A DNA stretch of 13,118 nucleotides from 2-12-FULL-42-15 sp964196565. GTDB taxonomy: Bacteria > Pseudomonadota > Gammaproteobacteria > Coxiellales > Coxiellaceae. Where the stretch lies: positions 1-13,118 of the forward strand of contig CAXMUH010000102.1 of NCBI GenBank assembly GCA_964196565.1, given 5' to 3'. Positions 1 to 5,714 of this stretch are shown here, in pieces. The notes below the pieces were generated by a model, which saw only the letters and a list, made by a program, of their open reading frames with translations, was not told the origin of the DNA and searched no databases. The stretch's first letter is position 1. Each line of letters starts with the position of its first letter. The position numbers and the translations under genes are program-made.

Positions 1-1121
1 ATTAGCGTCAAAGATAGCGGAACAGTGCTGGTGATTTTCCACTCCAACACAATGGTTGAAACAATAAATGCAAACACAAATTCACTAAAGCCAAACAAAG
101 CTGATGCGGCTCCTGCCATCTCTGGAAACGGTTCTATCGCACCGCCAGCACCACCGCCCATCAACATAGCACCGCCAATGCCCATAATCATCATTGGCCC
201 CATAAATGCAGCAATGCTTAAACCAAAAATCAAATACCATAACAACATAACAATTCCTGACAATACGACTAGGATTGTCCCAATTAATACGGTTTTGTAA
301 GTCCCAAATCGCTTCGCAGAATAACCACTGTATATACTACCCAAAAAGAATACCACTCCAAGAGCAGCAAAATAAAAACCAAAATGCTGTTTCTCAACAT
401 GCAATAAAGTTATAATGATGTAGGATGAAACCGAAAAAAATGTTAAAAAGCACGCAAATCCAGCAGAAGCGCAATAGACATACATTTTAAACGTGGTGTT
501 TTTAATAATTAATCGATAATTTACAAATAAGTCCTTTGACAATTTCACCCTATTGGCAACGGGCAAAGTCTCCTTGATTTTTACAAATCCAAGTGTCGCA
601 ACAAAAAACGCCATTATGGCTAAAAACACAAATGATGAACGCCAACCATACCACTGTGCTAAATAGCCTCCTATTATGGGTGCAAATAAAGGGGACAGTG
701 AAATTGTCGCATTCAAATAACTATAAATTTTCGCACACTCATCTCCTGAATATAAATCCCGTACGATTGCAAACGTTGCCACCATCATGCTACAAGATCC
801 AAGTCCTTGAATAGCACGAGCCGCAATCAGTGTGGTGATGTTCGGTGATAGCGCCGCCAAGATATTGCCGACCAAGAACGTCAATGTACCAGCAATCACA
901 ATCCACCTTCTGCCAAAGCTATCGGACATCGGCCCTACAATCAGCTGCCCAACGCCTGTCATCAATAAAAACAAGCTGATCGTAAGTTGAACAATCTCTG
1001 GGGTGGTGGAAAAATACCTATCGATGCTTGGGATGCTAGGCAGATAAACATCTAAAGCGAAAGCAAAGGTAAAAATAAAGGGGGCTAAAAGCAAAACTGT
1101 TGACAGCGTTTTTCGTTGCAT
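1..1121 (-). CDS. Bcr/CflA-type MFS multidrug exporter (3' end outside window)
   Basis: Inner-membrane drug:proton antiporter of the major facilitator superfamily. The frame is open from the ATG at 1121 to the window edge, giving about 373 residues of a family that is usually near 400, so roughly the last helix is missing. Seen in the translation: the LDVYLPSIP stretch at residues 23-31, typical of the Bcr/CflA subgroup in TM1; MFS motif A (IVGPMSDSFGRR, residues 61-72) in the TM2-TM3 loop; and repeated long hydrophobic segments afterwards. The start is supported by an AAGGAG ribosome site 8 bases upstream and a TATAAT box at 1146-1151. I checked most of the frame codon by codon and saw no frameshift. 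The gene stands alone and divergent from the EamA transporter. Family assignment is firm; substrate cannot be read from sequence. Confidence 0.9.
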   Translation of the reverse strand, partial: MQRKTLSTVLLLAPFIFTFAFALDVYLPSIPSIDRYFSTTPEIVQLTISLFLLMTGVGQLIVGPMSDSFGRRWIVIAGTLTFLVGNILAALSPNITTLIAARAIQGLGSCSMMVATFAIVRDLYSGDECAKIYSYLNATISLSPLFAPIIGGYLAQWYGWRSSFVFLAIMAFFVATLGFVKIKETLPVANRVKLSKDLFVNYRLIIKNTTFKMYVYCASAGFACFLTFFSVSSYIIITLLHVEKQHFGFYFAALGVVFFLGSIYSGYSAKRFGTYKTVLIGTILVVLSGIVMLLWYLIFGLSIAAFMGPMMIMGIGGAMLMGGGAGGAIEPFPEMAGAASALFGFSEFVFAFIVSTIVLEWKITSTVPLSLTL

Positions 1122-1145
1122 ATTCTTACACTCCTTTGAATTAAG

Positions 1146-1151
1146 ATTATA
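1146..1151 (-). promoter_or_regulatory. Candidate -10 box of the MFS exporter gene
   Basis: A perfect TATAAT on the minus strand lies about 25 bases before the start codon, followed by an AAGGAG ribosome site. No convincing -35 hexamer is found at 16-18 bases, so the call rests on the -10 box and its position only. Confidence 0.4.
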
Positions 1152-1313
1152 ACATATAAATCATACAACTAAAAAATCACGATATTGATGTAGACAACTA
1201 AAATCATGTATACTTTATTCCCTAGACCCAAAGCATTTGGAAATTATGCCTTTTTAGTATCGGCTTTGACATTGGTAGCCTTGACTTTTTGACTAAAAAT
1301 CTGCTCGAAGATG

Positions 1314-1418
1314 TTTTCTCTTACGCAGCGACGCTGCGGCTATGACAAGGCGCAACGGATTCATATTAAGAGACCTCTGCGTTCTTTTTATAACCGCAGC
1401 AAAGCCGCGTAAGGGGAA
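1314..1418. repeat. Large imperfect palindromic element
   Basis: The 23-base arms at 1321-1343 and 1390-1412 are inverted copies that match at 18 of 23 positions. The pairing continues outward through TTTTC/GAAAA-type bases to about 1314 and 1418. The left arm itself contains a small hairpin (CGCAGC-GAC-GCTGCG, 1324-1338). The arms are much more GC-rich than the sequence on either side. It could be a miniature mobile element or an intergenic palindromic repeat; I cannot name a family. It could fold as RNA and affect transcription towards either neighbour. Confidence 0.55.
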
Positions 1419-1515
1419 AAACTTGACTTGGCTCAATACAATATTCAAAACCTAAATCTCACCTGTGGGAACTATATATCCAAACAGGTATGATTTTAGA
1501 GGGTACCAAATAACA

Positions 1516-2388
1516 ATGAATAAGCACACCACTGCACGCAATCTCCCACTTGCCATATTTTTAGTGGTTCTCGCAACCATCGCTTATGCGGCAATGGGGA
1601 TCATGGTAAAATCCGCATTACCACAAACCCCGACTACTATTTTACTTTTTTTCCGTTTCCTTATTTTATTTTTATGCGTGTTACCTTTAGTGATGTCGAA
1701 AGGATTTGAGTTTATCAAAACCAAACACATTAAATTAAATTTATTACGTGCGGTGACAGCAGTGATTGCTATTTCGCTAACGTTTTTATCGATAAAATTT
1801 ATTCCATTGGCCACTGTAATTTTACTCAGTAGCAGTGAACCTTTGTTCGTGCCTCTGGTATTTCGTCTAGCCAAAGGAACACCGATTATAGCTAATCTAT
1901 ATTGGGGCATTGGTATTGGGATTATTGGAATTGTTTTAATTTTACATCCAACACACGGTTTCTTTCATTATGCAACTTTACTTGCTTTAGCTGCAGGGAT
2001 ATTTCGCGCCATTTCGGTTAGCACAGCAAGAACGCTAACCAAGGTAGAATCGACTCGCACCATTATGTTTTATTTCTTTTCCCTTGGAACCATATTCACT
2101 GGCCTTAGCACTGTTCATAGTTGGCATAACACATCTAACTGGCCGTGGGCATTAATTATGGGTATTGGTATTAGCAGTTTCTTTTTCCAGCTTTGCTTAA
2201 TCCAAGCGCTGAAATTTGCCCCAGCACGCCTAATTTCGCCCTTTGGTTTTTTAGCGGTTGTATTTACTGCACTGGCAGATTGGATTATATGGAATCAAAT
2301 ACCATCCTGGTTAACACTCACAGGAATCGTTTTAGTCATTGTTGGATCTACGTTAACAGTGGTTTTAGGTAAAAAAGCGAATATATAG
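1516..2388 (+). CDS. EamA/DMT-family transporter
   Basis: Inner-membrane permease of the drug/metabolite transporter superfamily (EamA, formerly DUF6). The 290 residues carry about ten hydrophobic helices arranged as two EamA repeats, the usual size and build. The first repeat starts at LAIFLVVLATIAYAAMG and the second after about residue 135 with a long hydrophobic run and an internal ARTL motif. I chose the ATG at 1516, which has an AGAGGG ribosome-site-like sequence about 12 bases upstream and gives a normal cytoplasmic N-terminus. An upstream in-frame GTG at 1465 would add 17 polar residues with no ribosome site. The gene ends 3 bases before a perfect 18-bp hairpin that probably terminates it. 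The substrate is unknown; relatives export amino acids, nucleobases or SAM, so nothing specific should be inferred. Confidence 0.88.
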   Translation: MNKHTTARNLPLAIFLVVLATIAYAAMGIMVKSALPQTPTTILLFFRFLILFLCVLPLVMSKGFEFIKTKHIKLNLLRAVTAVIAISLTFLSIKFIPLATVILLSSSEPLFVPLVFRLAKGTPIIANLYWGIGIGIIGIVLILHPTHGFFHYATLLALAAGIFRAISVSTARTLTKVESTRTIMFYFFSLGTIFTGLSTVHSWHNTSNWPWALIMGIGISSFFFQLCLIQALKFAPARLISPFGFLAVVFTALADWIIWNQIPSWLTLTGIVLVIVGSTLTVVLGKKANI

Positions 2389-2391
2389 AAA

Positions 2392-2458
2392 CAGACCGGC
2401 TCTGGCAAACAATGCAAGTTCTTAATTAAATATTGCATGATTTGCCAGAGCCGGTCTG
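2392..2458. repeat. 67-bp palindromic repeat, copy 1; likely bidirectional terminator
   Basis: The arms CAGACCGGCTCTGGCAAA (2392-2409) and its exact reverse complement (2441-2458) form an 18-bp stem. After two mismatched positions a further 6-bp stem (ATGCAA/TTGCAT) closes a 15-base loop containing TTAATTAA. On the plus strand it is followed by AACC and six T's, and on the minus strand by TTTC. It lies between the convergent ends of the EamA gene and the small secreted protein gene, where a shared terminator is expected. A second copy, about 90 per cent identical and in the same orientation, lies at 2979-3045. Confidence 0.85.
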
Positions 2459-2486
2459 AACCTTTTTTCTGCATCAAAAAATACAA

Positions 2487-2876
2487 TCACTTTGGTTGGC
2501 AATTCACCATTGATTTAGATTTAAAGAATCGTATAAAACGTACGCCCTTATTTCCTTGCCATGGGGTATATCCACACCACACGATATCTGATCCCCTGGC
2601 ATTCGGCGAAAGAGCTAAGCCAAACATATAAAGAACACCAACACCACGATTTTTCATAGCTGGTACAGTAAATTTAACCTTTCCTCCTGATGCCAGTCGC
2701 TTTGTTGATATATACAACTTGGTATTATAATTGTTATCTTGGCGAACAGCTGGGTATATATATTTTTTATTAAATTTGTCGGATTTTTTAAATGTTATAG
2801 TGTAATTTTTTGCGAATACACTAAACGATAAAACTATTAAAAATGCAGTGAAAACTGCACAAAGTAATTTCTTCAT
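2487..2876 (-). CDS. Small secreted protein of unknown function
   Basis: A 129-residue protein I do not recognise. It begins with a clear Sec signal peptide: KK at residues 2-3, a hydrophobic core to about residue 20, and a VFA-K signal peptidase I site after residue 22. The mature part is about 107 residues, basic, rich in Lys, Tyr and Phe, and probably beta-rich. It contains two cysteines near the C-terminus (WCGY and NCQP) that could form a disulfide in the periplasm or outside the cell. The ATG at 2876 has a weak GGTAGAAGA ribosome site, and a TATACT box lies about 43 bases upstream. The gene is flanked by the two direct copies of the 67-bp palindrome and has no functional partner beside it. 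It might be a secreted effector or envelope protein, but nothing in the sequence decides this. Confidence 0.7.
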   Translation of the reverse strand: MKKLLCAVFTAFLIVLSFSVFAKNYTITFKKSDKFNKKYIYPAVRQDNNYNTKLYISTKRLASGGKVKFTVPAMKNRGVGVLYMFGLALSPNARGSDIVWCGYTPWQGNKGVRFIRFFKSKSMVNCQPK

Positions 2877-2918
2877 GATCTTCTACCTACGGTTATTTTC
2901 CAACTTGTTTATGCATAA

Positions 2919-2924
2919 AGTATA
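2919..2924 (-). promoter_or_regulatory. Candidate -10 box of the small secreted protein gene
   Basis: TATACT on the minus strand, about 43 bases before the ATG, lies in an AT-rich gap between the SDR gene end and this gene. No good -35 hexamer is seen. The SDR gene upstream on the same strand ends in a palindrome, so an own promoter is needed. Confidence 0.3.
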
Positions 2925-2978
2925 GCACTGCATAATGTAAATATCTTAGTTTAAAATCAACTGGTTGGAGTGTGGCAA

Positions 2979-3045
2979 CAGACTGGCTCTGCCAAACCAT
3001 GCTATTTCTTAATTAAATATTGCATGCTTTGCCAGAGCCGGTCTG
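2979..3045. repeat. 67-bp palindromic repeat, copy 2, overlapping the SDR 3' end
   Basis: Same length and orientation as the copy at 2392-2458, with about 7 differences in 67 bases and a matching GAACCTT-T-run flank. Its stem (2979-2996 with 3028-3045) has one mismatch and one G-T pair. The SDR stop codon (3013-3015) lies in its loop, and its right arm encodes the last ten SDR residues (QTGSGKACNI). Read as minus-strand RNA it can act as the terminator of the four-gene operon. Confidence 0.85.
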
Positions 3046-3735
3046 AACCTTCTTTTTCAATGGCTGGCACGTTATTTCTTCAACCACACAATTGTTTGTC
3101 ATGGCTAACACCATCATCAGCATGGAAGTGATCTGTTCTGGCTCGATTGAGTGGTTTAACTCACCCCCTGGACGAAATTGCAGCTTATCAAAGAACGGCG
3201 TCATCACAAATCCAGGATTCACAATGGTAACTGCCACATCTGCAGTTGCACACTCAGCACGTAAACTCTGTGCAAAACCACGCAATGCGAATTTACTGGC
3301 ACAATACATGGAGCCTTTTTTTTGCCCTGTTAACGCACATTCTGAACCTAAAAAAATAACTTTGGTATCTGCACGTTTTCTTAATTCTGAAATAAAAGTT
3401 TTTATCAATAAGGCCTGACTTAAAAAATTAACATTCATTAAAGATTGCATATCGGCAAATGAAAATTGTTCGATCTCTTTAAAGTCACCATAACCACCAC
3501 AACAAACAATCGCGTCAATATCAGCATGCGCTGCACGTATTGCCTTAAATTGTTGCTCTAAATCACTTGTTTGATTAAAGTCAACCTGATAAGGATGATA
3601 GTTTTTACCAAACTCAGCCACTTTATCATGATTGCGAGCAATACCAATAACCTCAGCACCTTGATCAATTAATTTTTTTGCAAGTGCTTTACCAATACCG
3701 CTCGTAGATCCAGTGATTATAATTTTTTTATTCAT
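3013..3735 (-). CDS. Short-chain dehydrogenase/reductase (SDR)
   Basis: Classical SDR oxidoreductase of 240 residues. Seen: the Rossmann dinucleotide motif TGSTSGIG (residues 8-15), ARN after beta-2 suggesting NADP preference, catalytic Ser131 and the YCASK motif with Tyr144 and Lys148 at the normal 13-residue spacing, and VNPGFVMTPFF after beta-6. The usual NNAG is replaced by CCGG (78-81). I chose the ATG at 3735 because it overlaps the stop of the upstream radical SAM gene as ATGA, a coupling arrangement; a GTG three codons earlier is less likely. It is the last gene of the four-gene minus-strand operon. The last ten residues are encoded by a palindromic repeat and look added rather than ancestral. 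The substrate is unknown; context suggests a step after or beside the radical SAM enzyme. Confidence 0.9.
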   Translation of the reverse strand: MNKKIIITGSTSGIGKALAKKLIDQGAEVIGIARNHDKVAEFGKNYHPYQVDFNQTSDLEQQFKAIRAAHADIDAIVCCGGYGDFKEIEQFSFADMQSLMNVNFLSQALLIKTFISELRKRADTKVIFLGSECALTGQKKGSMYCASKFALRGFAQSLRAECATADVAVTIVNPGFVMTPFFDKLQFRPGGELNHSIEPEQITSMLMMVLAMTNNCVVEEITCQPLKKKVQTGSGKACNI

Positions 3736-4727
3736 GTTTGACACTCAAATATTAGGGTTTCTGGCACATACTTTGCCATATGGTTTAATACAAATGCTTT
3801 CATTTCTTTCTCATGCGCTTCACTGTAAGTATAATTTTTCTGGCGCCGCTGCAACGGGTGTGCCAATAATTTATCCTTGGGGTAAAGCGACACCAGTTTT
3901 TGATACATTTTTGCAGGAAAACGCAACGGGCCAACACTCACGGAATGAATTGCATTTATCGGAACTTGTGCAAATATACTATCAATTAACTGTGCATACA
4001 GCTCATCAAAATTACTCGCATAAATTAACGGGTCCAACCTTAATCCAATTGACCAACCTTTTTCAGCCAGCGCTTTCATCGCAACAATGCGTTTAGCGAC
4101 CGACGGCACTTTATGTTCGACAGCCTCAGATATTTCTGTTGGGGTAAAGCTAAAAGCAATCACCGCATTAGCCACGACCGGCTGCGATAGAATCGCGTTT
4201 ACATTAGCGGATTTGGTTCGAATTTCTAAAATCGCTTGTGGATATTTAGCAAAAAATGGCAAGAACGCTTCTAAAAACCCTGTTACTGGTTCATATGCCA
4301 AAGAGTCGGCATCGTAACCTGAGAAAAAATAAATTTTATTATCATCTGATGATTGCGAAATCACATCAGCTATTGCCTGCATAAATTCTTCATAATTAAT
4401 AAAAACCACATAATTCGCGCTATTGTACATCCCTTGCAAAAAGCAGTAACGACAATCATACATGCAATTTAACATATGAGAAAAATAATAGTTCTGTGAA
4501 CCACCAATACCAAAACCCTCAGGTGTTGGTAAAACCAAGTTACCAGGTTTGGCTGCTAAAATTAGGGCGGGATTTTGTTTTTGCACACGGAAATTTTGTG
4601 ATTTTGGATTAAACACTTCACGATAATGCTCGCATTCAATAACTTTGGCGTGCACACCAAAACGTTCTAAAATACGCTTGGTTCGCGGATGATGTTTAAT
4701 GGATTTTTCGACATAGATAATTTGCAT
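3732..4727 (-). CDS. SPL-family radical SAM protein (spore photoproduct lyase-like)
   Basis: A 331-residue radical SAM enzyme resembling spore photoproduct lyase, in an organism that would not form spores. Seen: the CX3CX2C cluster motif at Cys88, Cys92 and Cys95 (CMYDCRYC), which should bind a [4Fe-4S] cluster and cleave SAM to a 5'-deoxyadenosyl radical; a family-like SGYDADSLAYEPVTGFL segment; and a conserved-looking GLRLDPLI strand. Between Cys95 and a Cys in the last four residues there is no other cysteine. The hydrogen-donor Cys of true spore photoproduct lyase (Cys141 in Bacillus) is therefore absent, and the position appears to be filled by Gly/Tyr. The gene follows the nucleosidase-like gene by 3 bases and overlaps the SDR gene. 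The family is firm; the reaction is unknown and may not be thymine-dimer repair. Confidence 0.88.
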   Translation of the reverse strand: MQIIYVEKSIKHHPRTKRILERFGVHAKVIECEHYREVFNPKSQNFRVQKQNPALILAAKPGNLVLPTPEGFGIGGSQNYYFSHMLNCMYDCRYCFLQGMYNSANYVVFINYEEFMQAIADVISQSSDDNKIYFFSGYDADSLAYEPVTGFLEAFLPFFAKYPQAILEIRTKSANVNAILSQPVVANAVIAFSFTPTEISEAVEHKVPSVAKRIVAMKALAEKGWSIGLRLDPLIYASNFDELYAQLIDSIFAQVPINAIHSVSVGPLRFPAKMYQKLVSLYPKDKLLAHPLQRRQKNYTYSEAHEKEMKAFVLNHMAKYVPETLIFECQT

Positions 4728-4730
4728 CGC

Positions 4731-5714
4731 TTACCACACATACCGAAGTTGAGTTAAATGCGCATCCAAAGAAGTCAAAACCTGTTTTGAATCTTTCGCA
4801 TCCTGACAATGCAGCAACGGATTACTTTGTGGCAACAGAACTTTCCACCGCCGCAACATAGTTTGCAATTGATTTACTTGGTATTGGCTAAAATGCCAGC
4901 GCTTTAAAAAACCATCCGCATCAAGATCACCCATTGCAGCCTTTTGTTCTTGTTTCGCCAATTGCAAGATTTGCTGTATTATTTGATCGATCTTTGACAA
5001 CGAACCGGTCACCAGTGCCGCCACACTTTTGGCATTAATGGCTTGGATCTGCGATTGATGCGTGTCTGAAATTATTTTCATGCAATAAATAAAAGATTGA
5101 TCCACAAACATTGATGCCGCTAAAAAGAAACTACTCGCCTCCATATCCATCATCCCAGTTAATGGATACGTCTGCTGCGGCTGATCAAATGTAATTAATT
5201 CTGCAGTTTTAACGAAAAAATTCTCTGGGGCTTGCGCATGAGTTATAGGCGATGGGGTTTCCAAAGGGGAGAAATGCAATTCTCCCCTTTGGTCGCCGTC
5301 CGCGCGGGTTTCCCGCGCAGGCGAAATCGAAACAGGAAGCAATCTCGGTCGCTTGCGGCCGAGTTGTTGGATTTTTTTTAACTGCCCAATATGCGGATAA
5401 CTTGTAATCCCGGTTGCACTGTCTTTGATTTTATGGGCAATAAGCACCTCACCCACTTCATTTTCACCTGATCCTGCAATGCCAATATTAACAAAACTAT
5501 TTGCGCCATTTAATTGATGCAAATAGCTGACACTTGCCGCCATTTTAATTTTACCCACACCGCTTACAATTAGACTTATGCCTTGATCTTGATTTGAATA
5601 CAATGCAAAAACGGTTGAATGGTAGTTTTTTTTAAGTTGATATTTTTGAATAAGTGGTTTGGCTTCGCAATCCAAAGCACAGATAATATTTAATAGCGCA
5701 GGTGTTTTTTGCAT
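4731..5714 (-). CDS. MTA/SAH nucleosidase-like protein with in-frame palindromic insert
   Basis: A nucleoside phosphorylase/nucleosidase-superfamily protein of 327 residues. By comparison with E. coli MTA/SAH nucleosidase, the general-acid/substrate residues are kept: Glu17 (in ALDCEAK), Glu192 (in MDMEASS) and Asp217 (in IISD), with Lys213 where Arg193 is usual, and a glycine-rich VNIGIAGSG at 75-83. Residues about 116-153 (Arg/Pro/Glu-rich, unlike the rest) are encoded by a stack of perfect hairpins and look like an insertion between two core elements. A helical, basic tail of about 70 residues follows the enzymatic domain. The ATG shares one base with the TAA of the upstream gene (TAATG), and the radical SAM gene follows after 3 bases. 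It may remove 5'-deoxyadenosine made by that enzyme (inference). Exact substrate and activity with the insert are uncertain. Confidence 0.8.
   Translation of the reverse strand: MQKTPALLNIICALDCEAKPLIQKYQLKKNYHSTVFALYSNQDQGISLIVSGVGKIKMAASVSYLHQLNGANSFVNIGIAGSGENEVGEVLIAHKIKDSATGITSYPHIGQLKKIQQLGRKRPRLLPVSISPARETRADGDQRGELHFSPLETPSPITHAQAPENFFVKTAELITFDQPQQTYPLTGMMDMEASSFFLAASMFVDQSFIYCMKIISDTHQSQIQAINAKSVAALVTGSLSKIDQIIQQILQLAKQEQKAAMGDLDADGFLKRWHFSQYQVNQLQTMLRRWKVLLPQSNPLLHCQDAKDSKQVLTSLDAHLTQLRYVW
5261..5363. repeat. In-frame palindromic element inside the nucleosidase-like gene
   Basis: Three hairpins follow one another. (a) 5261-5292 has a perfect 13-bp stem CCAAAGGGGAGAA with a 6-base loop. 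(b) 5293-5324 has a perfect 7-bp stem GCGCGGG/CCCGCGC with a TTT loop, flanked by a second paired block TCGCC/GGCGA. (c) 5344-5363 has an 8-bp stem CTCGGTCG/CGGCCGAG including one G-T pair. Hairpins b and c are far more GC-rich than the surrounding gene. The minus-strand frame passes through without a stop and adds residues about 118-152. The outer limits are uncertain; 5256-5370 is possible. The organisation resembles Rickettsia palindromic elements, but I see no proof of sequence homology to them. Confidence 0.8.

Larger units (their letters stand above)
1122..1515. other. Divergent intergenic region
   Basis: About 390 bases separate the divergent MFS and EamA genes. The region holds the MFS -10 box, a large imperfect palindrome at about 1314-1418, and a dyad ACCTGT-N17-ACAGGT (1461-1466 and 1484-1489) just upstream of the EamA start. 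I see no convincing gene or RNA in 1152-1313. Confidence 0.6.

Noticed and set aside
1465..1515. Upstream GTG start for the EamA transporter
   Set aside because: No ribosome site before it, and the added residues are polar and atypical; the ATG at 1516 fits the family start.
2392..3045. Two direct repeats as a CRISPR-like or att-site pair
   Set aside because: Only two copies 587 bases apart with a gene between them, each a long palindrome; no spacer array, no integrase.
3736..3744. GTG start for the SDR gene
   Set aside because: The ATG at 3735 forms an ATGA overlap with the upstream stop and gives the standard short N-terminus before the TGSTSGIG motif.
5256..5370. Nucleosidase-like gene taken as a pseudogene because of the hairpin block
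   Set aside because: The frame is open through the block, and conserved catalytic-type residues are present on both sides in the same frame.
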